A stretch of DNA of 64,000 bases from Cytidiella melzeri (Eukaryota; Basidiomycota; Agaricomycetes; Polyporales; Irpicaceae). The stretch is taken from the NCBI GenBank assembly GCA_022592445.1, contig JABYQR010000003.1, positions 248,001 through 312,000 on the forward strand, given 5' to 3'. Both the position numbers and the translations under genes were made by a program. The notes under the pieces were generated by a model. That model worked only from the letters and a program-made list of their open reading frames with translations. It was not told where the DNA came from and did no database searches. Of the stretch, positions 36,197 through 48,166 are shown piece after piece; positions within the stretch are counted from its first letter, which is position 1; each line of letters opens with the position of its first letter.

Positions 36197-36920
36197 CATC
36201 GGAGCGTCGATCCTCATGCTGTGCGGGACACAGTGAGTTTCTCTTTTGAGCTGCTACTATCGAGTTCCTCATGTCGGCGACCCCCAAGAAACTAGAACCG
36301 GAACACTCGTTCATAATAGTTTATACGGACAGCTGCTAGTCTTGCATTCGACAAAACCCTGTATGCTCAAACTGACAACGGCAGCTCTGCAGCAATGCTT
36401 ACTCCTTGCAACTACATGAGCTCGCGCACATGGGTACCAAGTAGTGAGTTTCACTCCCTCACTCCTCAAAAAACGCAACCCTCCCGCCATCAAGAGATTC
36501 GATATAGCTACCAAAGCTACATTGTGAGCTGTGTATCCGTAAAAGAGTCGTGTTGGAGACAGAGAAAGATGACTCTCTGTCGGAAAAGGTGTAGTACACA
36601 TTCATCGTAATGTACTGTACATGACGTAATCATAGTAAGTACTTGGTAAATAACGTCCTTGCAATTGTCCCGCCAGTGTCAGCAAAAAAACCTCGCTCTC
36701 CCACCCTGCGACTTTCTGCTATTGGCCGCAGATGTGACTTGTCGCTGACAATCCCTTGAACCACTGGCTGATATACCTCAGCATCATCCAGATCATGTGC
36801 CTCTCTCACAAGGCCGCGTTGCTGTGAGCCACTGCTGTCATTTCGTCTCGACTCCCACCTAGGTAGACTCCGTCCTTCCTTCTACACGCTAATCCATAGG
36901 CTTCTTAACTTCTTCAATTC
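36197..36920. other. Intergenic, promoter of the PQ-loop gene
   Basis: No supported gene; only short unconnected open frames. Confidence 0.45.
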
Positions 36921-38110
36921 ATGCCAACCAATACAGTAGCCGAGAATGTGCTGGGCACCATGGGTAAGCAACTATGTTCGTTATAAGCACATACTGATCA
37001 TAATCAATATTTGGTCTCCTTAGGGACTGTGTGCTGGATGATCCAGCTACTCCCTCAAATATGGAAAAGCTGGCGAGAAAAATCGACAGAGGGCTTGTCG
37101 CCATTCATAGGGTTCGCCCACGCTCCGCTATCCACCCAGCGTTTAACACACCCCTGACATACCTGTTGTCAGACTTTTGTGGGGGATATCCGGAGCATTC
37201 TTGGGTGTCTACGTGATTGTACAGGACCTGAACATCCCGCTGATAGTCCAGCCGCAAGTGCTGTCCTTTCTTTCGCTAGTATCTTGGTCCCAGGTCAGTC
37301 CAATCAATTGAATTTGAGCACGGGCGTCGTAGTGATCGTATCCGCCATTTTTGCAGTGCCAGTACTATGACAAGAACCGTCCGTTACGCACCTGTATCCT
37401 CTGGCTCCTTGGACTCCTCGTTGTACTCGGAGGTTTCGAAGCCGGTATGATATTTGCCATCCGCGTATGTCGCAATCAGAGCCCATCTCAACTCAAAAAT
37501 CACATCGAGAGCTAACACAAACTTCACCGCACTTAGCCGGCATACCACAAAGGAAACCACAAACCCGTGCAATTCTTTGGGATAATGAGCTCCATCTTGC
37601 TCTCGTCCGCACTCTTGTGAGTTCAACCCTGGCCATACTTCGCAAGCCAAATACACAACTGATCTTCACAACTGCAAAATGCTTCGCTTCCTATACTCAG
37701 TCCGCAATACTACGAAATATACAAACACCACGAAGTTATCGGGATCTCATTACCGTTCATGGCCATCGACCTCCTCGGCGGCCTCTTCAGCGTCCTCTCG
37801 CTCGTGTTCAAGCCCACCTTTGACATCATCGCCGGTGTAGCGTACTCTTGCGTTGTGGTACGCCGCACCCCTCTCACAAATCTCGATCGGTCGGGCTTTG
37901 CTAACGACTCGACTGCGCTCTTTTGTTTTGTTCTTTGGGCAGGTCCTAGACGGAATCGTAATCTTGCTCGCTCTAATATTGAACCCGTTGGCGGCTCGCA
38001 GAAGGCGGAGAGAGCTCCAACTTGTGACGTCTGGCACGGACGTAGAAGTCTCGAATCCGAGCGGACGTGGTACAAGCAGCAAGGAGGAGTTTGTGTTACA
38101 AACCTACTAG
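36921..38110 (+). CDS. PQ-loop repeat membrane protein
   Basis: Seven exons: 36921-36963, 37024-37111, 37173-37293, 37357-37464, 37537-37616, 37701-37857, 37943-38110; 765 nt, 254 residues. Two PQ-loop repeats are visible: LLPQIWKSWREKSTEGLSPF near the N-terminus and FPQYYEIYKHHEVIGISLPF in the second half, the latter followed by MAIDLLGGLFSVLSLVF. About seven membrane spans fit the SWEET/cystinosin-like PQ-loop superfamily. Relatives export cationic amino acids or cystine from vacuoles, or act in endosomal trafficking. The C-terminus is a short polar tail after RRRRRELQ. The transported substrate cannot be told from sequence. Confidence 0.87.
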
Positions 38111-38569
38111 AAGGTGTTTTGTGGAAATTCTGTCCTCTTAGAGTGTACTTATATATTCCAGGCATAATCTGATACCCCCTTGCGTTAGCTGAGAGGAGCT
38201 ACGCTCGCAAGTTGTGCATGATTGACATCCTCTACGAACGCTTGGACTATATCACATCATCAAGACAGTTCGCAATCAGTGCCAATCACCTTTGTTCAGG
38301 TTCAGCATTGGAGCAGTCGGACCTTGGGAGGAGAGACGCGAAACGCGCCGCCTAGTACCTCCCCAGTACGAGCAACGACTAACAATAGCGCACCAGCCCT
38401 TGCAACAAGAGTGTGCAACCAAATGTTCGGTTAGATGGGAAAAGGCAAAGGAACATTATACGCTGCGATACATTCATAAACAAGATAAATTACCAACTTT
38501 TGGGTACTATGTAGTCCAATTTCCTGCATAAATATCGTAAAATTCAAAGATGTTGTCCCTAATCCTCTA
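38111..38569. other. Intergenic between convergent genes
   Basis: 3' flanks of the PQ-loop gene and the SLY41-type gene. No gene seen. Confidence 0.5.
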
Positions 38570-40358
38570 CTATGCGCCTACCGCTGCTAGTCGCGATGAC
38601 TCCGGAAGGTGGGGGTATACGTGACCATGACCAGAGACCGTGCCTCTCCTCTTGACTGTCCGTACAGCGACATGCTCTATACTGTTACTCGCAGGAGGTT
38701 TTTCGTCGTCCGATAGCGGAGGGGATGGATAAGACTTTACTGGAATAACGCCGTCTAGTTTGGGAGGCTTAACGTGTGTGTTGGGTGACATAAAAGGAGG
38801 CGTCGGTGGCTGAACTTTGACCGTAAGATTGGGTCCGTGAGGGTGCGTCTGAGAGTAGGTCGTAGTTAATGATGGGCGGGGTGCTAGATGAGTTCGCGAA
38901 TACGTTTGCTGAGTGTACGGGCTCTGAGAATATGTTTCTATTGGCGCCACTGCAACCTGCTGGAAATCGGTGTTCACTTCGTCCTTCGTCGACGGAAGCT
39001 GCCCTTCCCATGCCATCTCAATCCTCCTAACTTTCCTCTCTCCCCGATCCACATCGCCCTTCTTTACAGCACGGTTGTAGAGGTATAGTCCGCCGAATGT
39101 TAAACATATTCCCACCGCCTGTACAGCATGTACACGTTGGGAGAACCATACCACGGCAGCGCAAATGACGGCAACGCGCTTGATGAGAGACGCAATGCTA
39201 TACGTAACCGGAGATGTTTTCGCCAGAATAACGAATGCGAGTACGTTCTGTAAGAAATGGACCGTGCCGTTCGCGATGAAATAAGTGATGATGCTGGAAT
39301 GGTTGGGTCCCGGATGAGGTGGGTGGGCAACGTGCCCGGAAGGAGAAGGGAGGAGTTTCGGGAGATCCGTCCATGCCCAAATAGGTATCATGAGCAAGAA
39401 CGCCATGCTGGAAGAGTAGAACAGAAGGTTCAGCTTGTCCAACTTGTGTGAACTCCCGCCGTGACTGCCGCTGGAGGAAGGCATGATCTTCTTAAAGAAG
39501 ATGTTGGATGAGACAAAGACGAGGGCGGAGCCGAACGCGCAGAGGAGCCCTGTCGCATTTGACGCGGAAATGTCAAAGCTGCAGGCGAGCATGACGCCTA
39601 GCGTGAGAGGGAGCAGCGACATATAAGTCTCTGCACTGTAAGACACGCCAAATAGAAGCGCATAAGTCGCGACCGTGAATAGCGGTGACAATGCCTGAGA
39701 ACAAGAACCGCATGTTCAACATCTCAGAAGAGCCCAATACAGGGAAGAAGCGCACCTTAATCGTGTGCACAGTGCTGACCGGGATGCGGGCGATCGCAAT
39801 GCTCGAAAAAATGTGCCCTCCAACTTGAAAGCAGCCCATGGGGAGCGTGTCCCTGAGGATGGATTTGGTCGGCATACGAAGCTTGGACAGCTGCACCACA
39901 GGGCTCATGGTAGCAAGACAGAACGCCGCCACGAAGCCGAACTGCACGAACGTGAGTGTGACAGGATAGCGAAATTGGTTCAGGATGACTTTGCCGGTGT
40001 TTGAGGAGAGGGCTGATGAGGAGTACCAGCAGATGCATAGCAGTATGAAGCGAACAGTGTCGGCCGACGGTGTCGAGAGCCACGACTCAGGCTGCGGTTT
40101 GGTGAAGGAGCTACGAGCGAGCGATCTTGCACCACCCAGCGCGGGAAGGTAAGACAGGAGTGTTTTGCGCATACGGTGGAATAGTGATGTGGACCGTCGT
40201 TCGTCGCCGTGCAGAGGCAGAACCTGGCGGTATGATGAGGGCGCAGGACCAGCCAGCCAGCTGGCGTCGGGTCTAGATGTAGCCATCGGGCGATGTTTCT
40301 CGTCGTAAACATTGTACGCCGTCCATCCAGGTTGTCGCGAGGGGGGAGGGCCGTTCAT
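38570..40358 (-). CDS. SLY41: Sly41/triose-phosphate-transporter-family membrane protein
   Basis: Exons 40358-39756 and 39694-38570 on the minus strand (61-nt intron, phase 0); 575 residues. The protein starts with about 90 polar residues, then runs through eight or more membrane spans with TPT/EamA hallmarks: CWYSSSALSSNTGKVILNQF, GHIFSSIAIARIPVSTVHTIKALSP (split by the intron), FVSSNIFFKKIM, and SPVTYSIASLIKRVAVICAAV followed by GICLTFGGLYLYNRAVK. A long disordered Tyr/Thr/Pro-rich C-terminal tail follows. Yeast Sly41 is an ER/Golgi protein that suppresses loss of the Rab Ypt1; family members exchange phosphorylated sugars. The tail is longer than in yeast (575 against about 450 residues). 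Confidence 0.86.
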
Positions 40359-40739
40359 TGCTGATCAGGATAGCCTTGGTCCAAGTAAAAAAATGCACTT
40401 GCTTCTAGTAGATCATCCAGAATGAGTGTCGTTGAGCCGTCTTGTCAGCGAGAGCGCCGGGGGTAACAGCGAGCGGAACGGCCTGAACGACGTTAAAGTC
40501 GGCGACGAGGAGTGTAAGGAGCAAGGGTGAAACAGAGCAAGAGATATTGCCCGCGGCGGCAAAAGCCACACGTGCGCTTTCCCACGGTGGCCGCAGAGGA
40601 GAAACTTCAAGTAGTTGTGCATAAAGATGTGAAACTCCGTCTATCCAGTAAAACGAGATTATAGACAAATGATGCTACAGTAAGCCGGGTTAATCCAACT
40701 AATGTCTTTCTGCTGCACGGGTGACACCCATCAGGGTAT
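40359..40739. other. Intergenic between tandem minus-strand genes
   Basis: The upstream region of the SLY41-type gene and 3' flank of KEI1. The open frames on the minus strand here lack a domain. Confidence 0.45.
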
Positions 40740-41940
40740 TCAAGGATCTCTTGCTCTGCTCGTCCTCCGCGTCCCTTTCCCAAGACGGCTATCACTTCTT
40801 GGTATTGGTGTCCCATCTTCATCTGCAGAGTCTTTACCTCCACTACCGCTTGCACTTGCGCTATCGTCAGTCCTGAGGTACCCTCCATTTCCCGACTCGT
40901 TTTCGTCGAAAAGCAACTCGTCGTCCTCGTTCGCGCCCTCCGCCACACCTTTGTCACTGGCGGGATTCAATTTTGACGACTTGAGCGCGGATTTCTGGCG
41001 TCGCGCACGTCCTGGGGCGCTGACAAAATCGGCGAAGCTCGATATTGACGATCCACCGGGTGCGTGACCTTGCCCAGGTGGTGGTGGTGGTGGCGCGTGG
41101 ACAGGCAGGAGATGAAACTCGTCGTCGTCGTCGTCATCATCTGGTATTGTGCTTACGGCTGCGTATGATCCAGATGCTTGTACGCGGGAAAGAGGAAGGT
41201 TCCGATATGAGCCTTTGCGGAGGTGGATTGCATACGAATACAGCAGGAGTGCGAAATAGATCTAAAACTCGCGTAAGGTCACGCCCAAATGAGTGACCGT
41301 ATAGACTTACCTTTATCAGCCACCCGACGACAATGACCGCCATGGATGTACCCTTCTCCTGGTTCCAGATAGTTGTGGCAGCTGCTGCACGTTCCGCCGG
41401 TGTCATCGACGAGTTCCCTCCCCCTCCGGCTTCCATTATCTCTTTCTGAGCAGGAGAAGTGATCTCCTGTTGGCCATCGTGCGGAACGTAGATCCACCAC
41501 ACTACCGCGAAGTATACCATCCAGGCCGTGGAAAGCATGTGATCGGCGAAGAAAGCATGGGCGAAGTAGAGTGTGTTCTTCGCATCTTCCTAGTATATGT
41601 GTCAGTTTTGTCACCCAGACGCGAGCAATGTGTGCACTCACTCTGCTGACCGCCTTGAGACCCCATATGAGAACCACGAGGCCCAGCGCCGAGTACATAT
41701 ACATGCTGAGTTGAGCGAGCGAGCCACCTGCTCCTGTAAGAACCGCAAGCAAGCCGTATACACCGGCTACCTTGTTCAAGCCCTGCAGATACGACTTGAG
41801 TCAGAATAGCAATTCACCAAGAGATTCGCGCAACTTACAGCGAACAAAACAGCAATGGTCACTCCGGCCTTCAGGTCAGTGAATCCAAGAAACGATGACA
41901 GCGGCCTGAGCCTCCATTCTGGTCGAAGGGTGAGCTTCAT
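40740..41940 (-). CDS. KEI1: Inositol phosphorylceramide synthase regulatory subunit Kei1
   Basis: Four exons on the minus strand: 41940-41839, 41782-41642, 41589-41311, 41261-40740; 1044 nt, 347 residues. Four membrane spans are evident in the first 215 residues with family sequence: FLGFTDLKAGVTIAVLFA, NKVAGVYGLLAVLTGAGGSL, YFAHAFFADHMLSTAWMVYF, and VVGWLIKIYFALLLYSYAIH. The C-terminal 140 residues are acidic and disordered (DDDDDDE, DELLFDENES). Kei1 binds the Aur1 catalytic subunit in the Golgi and is required for sphingolipid head-group transfer from phosphatidylinositol. The ATG is 325 bp from that of the divergent eIF4E gene. Confidence 0.85.
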
Positions 41941-42265
41941 ACAAGTTCCCTAGCTTGTCATATAATCACGGAAGCTTTTAGAAACGAAACCGAGAATGAA
42001 GTGGATGGGCTTTGGAGAGAGGCAGATCGTGGTTGCAGCGCAAGAGATCCAGATTTTCGCGCGCATATTTTATGGTACGAAACAATCCAAGCCTTGTTAC
42101 AACTTTCCCCCGCCCTCCCATCTTCCTCGTCGCCATCCCTCGTCCAGTAGCCTTTGTTGCTTGAATTCGCCACTCGCAAAACCCAGCAATCCAAGCTCGC
42201 GTTTTATTGTGCTTGACCTCATCCCGCTACCGTTACCTCCGCATCCTCCACTTCAGCTATATCCA

Positions 42266-43375
42266 ATGGCCGGTTATTTCTCCAACCATTCCCAACCACG
42301 CCTACTCTCGACAGCGAACTCCAGCTCCAACACAGCCTCTGCACAGTCTCCAGCAACCCCGCCCCAAAATCCTACCACCTCCGGACGTGCACGAGCGCCC
42401 TCCTCACGACATTTCTCCACATCACTCTCTGGTTCTGGAGACGAAAAGTCTTCATCGAAAGAGAAAGGACCTGGGAACGGCATGTCAATTGGTACAGCAG
42501 GAGTGCACCCTCTCAGAAATACGTATGTTCGTACTGTATTATCCCGAGAACAAACCACGTTTCTGACATTCCATAATTTACGCTCTATCACGTAGCTGGG
42601 TTTTCTGGTATCGCCAACAGCGGGCACCAGGCAACAAAATCACGAATTATGAAGAAGGAATAAAGAAGGTTGCAGAATTCAGTTCGGTAAGTAGCTTTTA
42701 CGTTTTCTGGCTTCTCAACATACACGCCTGACGATGCATGGTCTACTCAGGTTGAATCGTTCTGGTCTCTGTGGACCCATCTAAACTCCCCATCGAGCCT
42801 GTTGCCCACCACCGACTACCTGCTCTTCCACAAAGGCGTCCGCCGACCCGTCTGGGAAGACCCACTGAACCTCTCGGGTGGCAAGTGGATAATCCGCCTT
42901 CGCAAAGGCGTTGCTGACCGCCTGTGGGAGGACCTTGTGCTCGCTGTCATAGGCGACCAGTTTGCCGATTGCGACGTTGAGCCGTCAGGAGACGAAGCAG
43001 ACGGGAAGAATGGTTCGGCAAGCGAGTGGCCTCAGTTATGTGGCTGCACGATCAGCGTGAGGCAGAACGAGGACATTATCACCGTGTGGAACAGAGTGGA
43101 GGGCGATGCGAAGTTGAAGGACAAGATAAAGTACGTCTCGTGAATGTGTACCTGTACTATAATGCTAACGAGTTACCTCTATAGTCAAACCATACGACGA
43201 GTCATGAGCTTGCCTGGTACCACAAATATGGAATACAAGTCTAATAACGGTGCGCATGCTGCTCTGTACCCTAACACCAAGACACACCTCTAACTTTTCA
43301 CAAGATTCAATGCAAGATAAATCGAGCTTCCGTGTCGCCGCGCCTGGCGAGAAAGACCGGACCCCACTATCTTAA
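42266..43375 (+). CDS. Cap-binding protein, eIF4E family class II (4EHP/nCBP-like)
   Basis: Exons 42266-42522, 42596-42686, 42751-43130, 43185-43249, 43305-43375; 864 nt, 287 residues. After an 80-residue Ser/Thr/Pro-rich arm comes the eIF4E fold: HPLRNTWVFWYRQQRAPGNK, VESFWSLWTHL, VWEDPLNLSGGKWIIRLRKG, LVLAVIGDQF and MEYKSNN. The Trp of VWED (cap stacking, equivalent to mammalian W102) is kept. The position of W56 is a Tyr (ITNYEEGIKK), the mark of class II proteins. This suggests a translational repressor or specialised cap-binder and not the general initiation factor. Divergent from KEI1. Confidence 0.88.
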
Positions 43376-43526
43376 CAATCATCACACGCATCCAAGCGTA
43401 GTAATCTCCAGGTGATGTTCAATATTGTACATCTATGTGGCTAGTTCCCCTTCCTGTAGCCTTACTATCACTATCTACTAAGTCTATCGCTCCGCAAACA
43501 CCTCCTTTGCCGCTCCAGCAAACAAA

Positions 43527-45418
43527 TCAAGCGTACGACCGTACTTTCGAGAACCAGTACGGCCTGTCGTTCTTCAACGCCAGAGGCGTAGCTTCTCCAC
43601 TCTCGAGCGATACTGAGTCATACGTCCTGAAATCCAACCTGTTCCATCTCCCTAACGGACGCGAGCGTAGGTCCAATATCATTTGGAACGCATATCGGAA
43701 CGTCGTCCCGCTTGGGTCCATGAGATTCGTGATGTAGACTGTCGAGCCTTCAAGACGCCATTGTCCGATGAAGAAGCCCTGCGTAAAGAATATCAAAATG
43801 AATATTTTCGCAGTCAGTAGAAAAGGGACAGACGCACCTTCATCCTTAGAGTCGGGTACAATAGGGGAATGACCGTCTGTGGCGGGACCTCCTCATTCGT
43901 GAGCAGCGAGAGTACCTCGCCGTTAGGGAAGAACCGCCTGAAGAAAGAGAGTCAGGCCGTTATGCTTCTCCTATCGACAACAAATTCACTCACAAGTAAC
44001 GGTGGTACGTGATGAGATGGCTGACCTATTACGTCCGTGAGCCTCTCGTTGTGAAGTAAAAGTAAGTGGGAAAGCCTACGTTGACCCATGCATGTTCACT
44101 AAGGCCATCACGACTGTTGCACAGGACATCAGAGACGTGCAGCAAAAAAGCAATATATTGTAGGAAACCTTCTACATACATATAATGGCATACAGCGATG
44201 TAGACACCGTCTAGACGCACACGAGGATGCTCGATGTACAACCGTCGGTAATCCTGCATGTGTTGTGATAGAAGACTGTCGATATCTTCGTCATCCGCGA
44301 TCTGCGGCGCAATGTATATAGCTTCAACCCGCTCTCTGTAATACAACACGGGCAAGATGTCAAGAAGTGAGAAGGTGCAGAGGTGGTGCTGAAACGTACT
44401 TCCAAATTGTGCTGTCTAGGCTCAAGATACAAGCTTTGCGGTTGACAAGGGCGAATCGCCCCAGAGCGGTCACATCCAAGAAATGCAAGATGTACACGAG
44501 CAGCTCCTCCGGAAGGACGCGGATGTGGACAGGCTCTGTCTCTTCTTCTGGCTCAAAAGTCAAAACAGACGGCCACTGGGCAACGAGATGCGCTAGAGTT
44601 CCGGTAGCTACGCCAAAAGGTGCAGGTGTCGACGATTTACCCAACGAGAGTTTGTCTAGCCCGTGAGCGACCTCGGTGATCCCACCATGGTCGCTCTTCT
44701 GCTTCGCATGCCCAAGCACACGTCCACCGGCCTCTTGGGACGGTGGAGGTTTGAGAGGACCTTCCGTGCGAACTCGAGCGTGATACTCGATCCGCCCGTA
44801 AACCTTTCCAACATTTTCGTCCAATCGAAAGGCTTGCCTGTATAGCCTGAGAGCCTCGTCGAGTTCACTGCGTTGTTCATGTAGGACGGCTTCGTGGTAT
44901 ATATCCAGCGCCTTACTCAGCTTCGAGGGTAGAGGCAGGGATGCAGGATCCTTGCTTGTCGCTATCGAGGAAGAAGCAATGCCGACGTAGTTCGGCCTTG
45001 ATGATGCTGGGAGGGAATGCGAAGGCTGGTGAATGCTAGGCTCAACCACTTTTGCGTCAGGCTTGGATGACTCTTTCGTGCCAACGTTCGGCGTGACCAG
45101 TATTTGAGCACCATGTCGCTGGCGCATGACTTCCGCCTTCCACTCCTCTCGAAACCTGGCGAGATCTTCACGCTCGGTAGGATCATTTTGAGCAGAGGCG
45201 GACGTCCTGGACAACAGGTCAAGCGACAGCCTGCGGTGAGGAGTGGAAATGGATTGCAATAATTACTGCTGGGTCTGCTTCTGCCATGCGATGGTTTCAA
45301 CCTCGTCTGCGCCGTCCAACTCTTCTATTTCTTCATCTAAGACGTCAGGGTCGTCGGGTTCGTGTATGTCGTCTGCTTCAACCTCTTTGCCAGCCAAGAC
45401 CTCTCCTAGTTCTTGCAT
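43527..45418 (-). CDS. F-box protein of the FBXO9/Hrt3/Pof7 type
   Basis: Seven exons on the minus strand: 45418-45267, 45230-44400, 44335-44180, 44113-44080, 44025-43994, 43937-43838, 43778-43527; 1557 nt, 518 residues. A conserved DLARFREEWKAEV helix and a single TPR-like unit (ALDIYHEAVLHEQRSELDEALRLYRQAFRLD) precede an F-box at about residues 285-325 (RVLPEELLVYILHFLDVTALGRFALVNRK). The C-terminal Hrt3 domain follows (YRRLYIEHPRVRLDGVYIAVCHY, NGEVLSLLTNEEVPPQTVIPLL, FFIGQWRLEG). It is an SCF substrate receptor; FBXO9 acts on TTI1/TEL2 in animals, while yeast Hrt3 has few known targets. The first intron would be only 36 nt but is needed to reach an ATG. Confidence 0.83.
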
Positions 45419-45737
45419 AATCTCGTGTAGGTTGAGGGTAAACGATATGGGAAACTGCCATTGATCGGGTTATGCTCCCGAACGACCTTTCATCGCCGAG
45501 TGGTCATCTCATTTACTTATCATACTACAACACATTTACTTACTTCCCTAAGCTAAGCTTCAAAGGTTACTTATTATCTTTTGTTATCTTTGTAACGTCT
45601 GTTACCCACGCGCGCATCGACACCGCCGCAGGGTCCTCATCACCGTCACACGTACGCTTCAGCAACTGCGTTCCTCGTTCTGCGGCACCGCGCATCCCTT
45701 CCCTCTCTCTGCGGATACCCACTCAATCTGCCCAGAC
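45419..45737. promoter_or_regulatory. Divergent promoter region, F-box gene and J-protein gene
   Basis: 319 bp between two start codons on opposite strands. It contains AT-rich sequence (45520-45600) and no gene; shared regulation is possible but not shown. Confidence 0.45.
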
Positions 45738-47292
45738 ATGGAAAGCAACAAGGACGAAGCCCTCAAATGTCTTTCAATCGCCCAAAAACACCGAAACGCA
45801 GGGAACCTACCTTCCGCCCAACGGTTCTGCCAGAAATCGCTCAACCTCTTCTCAACGCCTGAAGCAACCAAGCTTCTCGCAGTCGTAGAAGCCGAATTAG
45901 CATCAGGACCGTCTTCCTCTTCCTCCTCCTCTGCGTCCACATCTTCCGCCACCGGCTCGGGTGCAGGATTCTCGACATCAACAGAGACCCACCCGTCCTC
46001 ATCGAGTACACGGCACAGACACACGGAATCGAGCGCAAAAGCGAACGGGAGTGCGACGAATGGATCTGCGAAGAGTGGGTCAGGTGCTGAAGAGAAGAAG
46101 AGGGAGTATACGAACGAGCAGGCGGCGGTGGTCAAGCGTATACGGTCGTGCAAGGTGACGGAGTATTACGAGATCTTGTCGTTGAAGAGGGATTGCGAAG
46201 AGGCTGATATCAAGAAAGCTTACCGCAAGGTGTGTTCACAGCACCTGTCTCTTGGTCACTCTGATGCTGACGGATGTATTTCTTCTCCAAGCTGGCCTTG
46301 TCACTACACCCAGATAAGAATGGCGCACCTGGCGCAGACGAGGCTTTCAAGAGTACGTGGCGGGTGGTCTCGCTCAATTCGCGAAATTGATGCTCACTCC
46401 ATTGCAGTGGTCTCTAAAGCTTTCCAAGTACTATCAGGTACATCCCTCCTGCCACACTGCTGACTACTGCGTTCTCACGTCCATTTAGACTCACAGAAGC
46501 GTGCGGCATATGACCAACATGGCTCAGACCCTGAACAGCGCGGCAGTGGTATGCCATCGTTCTCTCGTGGCTCACCAGGCTTTGCACCAGGACCGTTCGC
46601 AAACGGTTTCGACGGCGAGATCAGTCCGGAAGAACTCTTCAACATGTTCTTTGGGGGTGGCGGCTTAGGTGGTGGAGGCCCCCGTACGCATTTCGCACCG
46701 CCTCTCCGCTATCTTCTCGTACTCACCTCGCCTCGCAGGATTCAGCGCGTCGTTTGGCCCAGGCGGATTCCGCACGCAAAACATACGCACAAACTTCCAA
46801 CAACGAAGAAATGCAGCACCGGAGAACAATCAGCCCCGATCCGTATTCATACAACTTCTCCCAATCCTTCTCCTCTTGGGCATCACCTTGCTCAACGCCC
46901 TCCCCAGCCTCTTCACTTCCGCCCCTACCCCCGACCCCCGCTTTTCCTTCACCCCAACGTCGCGATACAACGTCGAACGAAGCACAAACGGCCTCGGCGT
47001 GAAATACCACGTGAACGGCGCCGAGTTTTCCAGCCATCCCATAGCTGCTGAACTTGCGCGGAACGAGCAGCAGCCCGGACCCGAGCTGCGGAGGTACGAG
47101 AACACGATTGAGAGGGTGTACACCCAGGATTTGTACGTGCAATGTCAGAGGGGAGCGGACAGGAAGGAGCGGATGAAGAACGAGGAGGTGGGTATGTTTG
47201 GGATTGGGACGGATTGGGACAAGGTGCGCAGGATTGATGCGGAGCCGGTGAAAAGCTGTGAAGAGTTGCGGAGGTTGGGGTTGCTCAAGTGA
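45738..47292 (+). CDS. ER membrane DnaJ-type co-chaperone (Hlj1/DNAJB12-like, DUF1977)
   Basis: Five exons: 45738-46229, 46292-46352, 46408-46437, 46489-46683, 46739-47292; 1332 nt, 443 residues. Residues 1-130 hold a short N-terminal helical segment and a Ser/Thr-rich linker. The J-domain (about 140-205) contains EYYEILSL, IKKAYRKLALSLHPDKN with the essential HPD, and AFQVLSDSQKRAAYD. A Gly/Phe-rich stretch follows (FFGGGGLGGGG), then a membrane span (FIQLLPILLLLGITLLNALPSLF) and the DUF1977 C-terminal domain (GVKYHVN to NEEVGMFG). It stimulates Hsp70 at the cytosolic face of the ER in the degradation of membrane proteins. Start supported by a short UTR and the family N-terminus. Confidence 0.9.
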
Positions 47293-47755
47293 GCGAGCTC
47301 CAGCCTGGTCTGTGTCTTGCTTTCTTTGTTGGCGATCGCGCTTTTGATACAGTCCTTCGTTCACCCATATAATGAATTCAATCTATCTACCTGCGATTTC
47401 TGACCTATGCGCGTGCGGTTGTGAAGTTGGGCTACGGCGCCGTGTGTTATGCAACTTTGTTAACCCACACAGCATCTTTCATGGTATGCGGTGCGGGTTT
47501 CTCAGTTCATGAGTAACAACAGACGGATCACAAGATTTTATTTCTCCTGGCAATGCACCCCGAGCAGACTTGTTACGGCCAGCCATTGTCCACTCTAGCA
47601 TCTCGCACGAAGACGTCCAGTTCAAATGATACGCTTGATGTTTAGTCGCGGGAAAGTAAGAGCAAAGAGGCAAAGAATCTTTCGTTGGTTGAGCTGTATG
47701 GGAATCCCTCTACACACATGCCCCCCTTCGCCGCCCCCACCCTACAAACCAAAAG
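47293..47755. other. Intergenic between convergent genes
   Basis: 3' flanks of the J-protein gene and COX9. No gene seen. Confidence 0.5.
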
Positions 47756-48021
47756 CTAATTGCTCAACTGTTTGTTCCGCTCGAGCTTCAGGTAAAATTC
47801 TTCTTGCTTCTGCACTGTAAAAACAGCAAAAGAAAGGAAACAGCGTCAGTTCGTGACGTTTTTCGTCTCTCGACCAACCACGCCCTGCTTCTCCAACGAA
47901 GAAGGGACAGCCGGCCGCGTCGCTGGGGGAGTATGTGTTTTTGATTTGCTTACCATGCTTCAAGTGGTATCCGAACCTGTCACGCACGTACAGAAACAAA
48001 CGTCAGCAAAACGAACCACAA

Positions 48022-48062
<41 letters not shown>

Positions 48063-48166
48063 ACTCACCAGAATGCGTACCCAGCTGCGAAACCCGTGCC
48101 GAGCGCACACGAGAGGTCAAGCCAGAAACGTTTCCTCAGCTTGCCAGTGATAGGTGCGATAGCCAT
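47756..48166 (-). CDS. COX9: Cytochrome c oxidase subunit 7a (yeast Cox9)
   Basis: Three exons on the minus strand: 48166-48069, 47976-47954, 47814-47756; 180 nt, 59 residues, exactly the length of yeast Cox9. The sequence starts MAIAPITGKLRKRFWLDLS, has one membrane span (CALGTGFAAGYAFWFGY) and ends in a charged helix KHVQKQEEFYLKLERNK. It is a nuclear-encoded structural subunit of complex IV in the inner mitochondrial membrane. The middle exon is only 23 nt. Intron 1 contains a GA dinucleotide repeat. Confidence 0.88.
48024..48062. repeat. GA dinucleotide microsatellite in COX9 intron 1
   Basis: About 39 bp of alternating GA with one AA interruption, between the splice donor (48063-48068) and the second exon. 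On the transcribed strand it is CT-rich. Confidence 0.85.
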
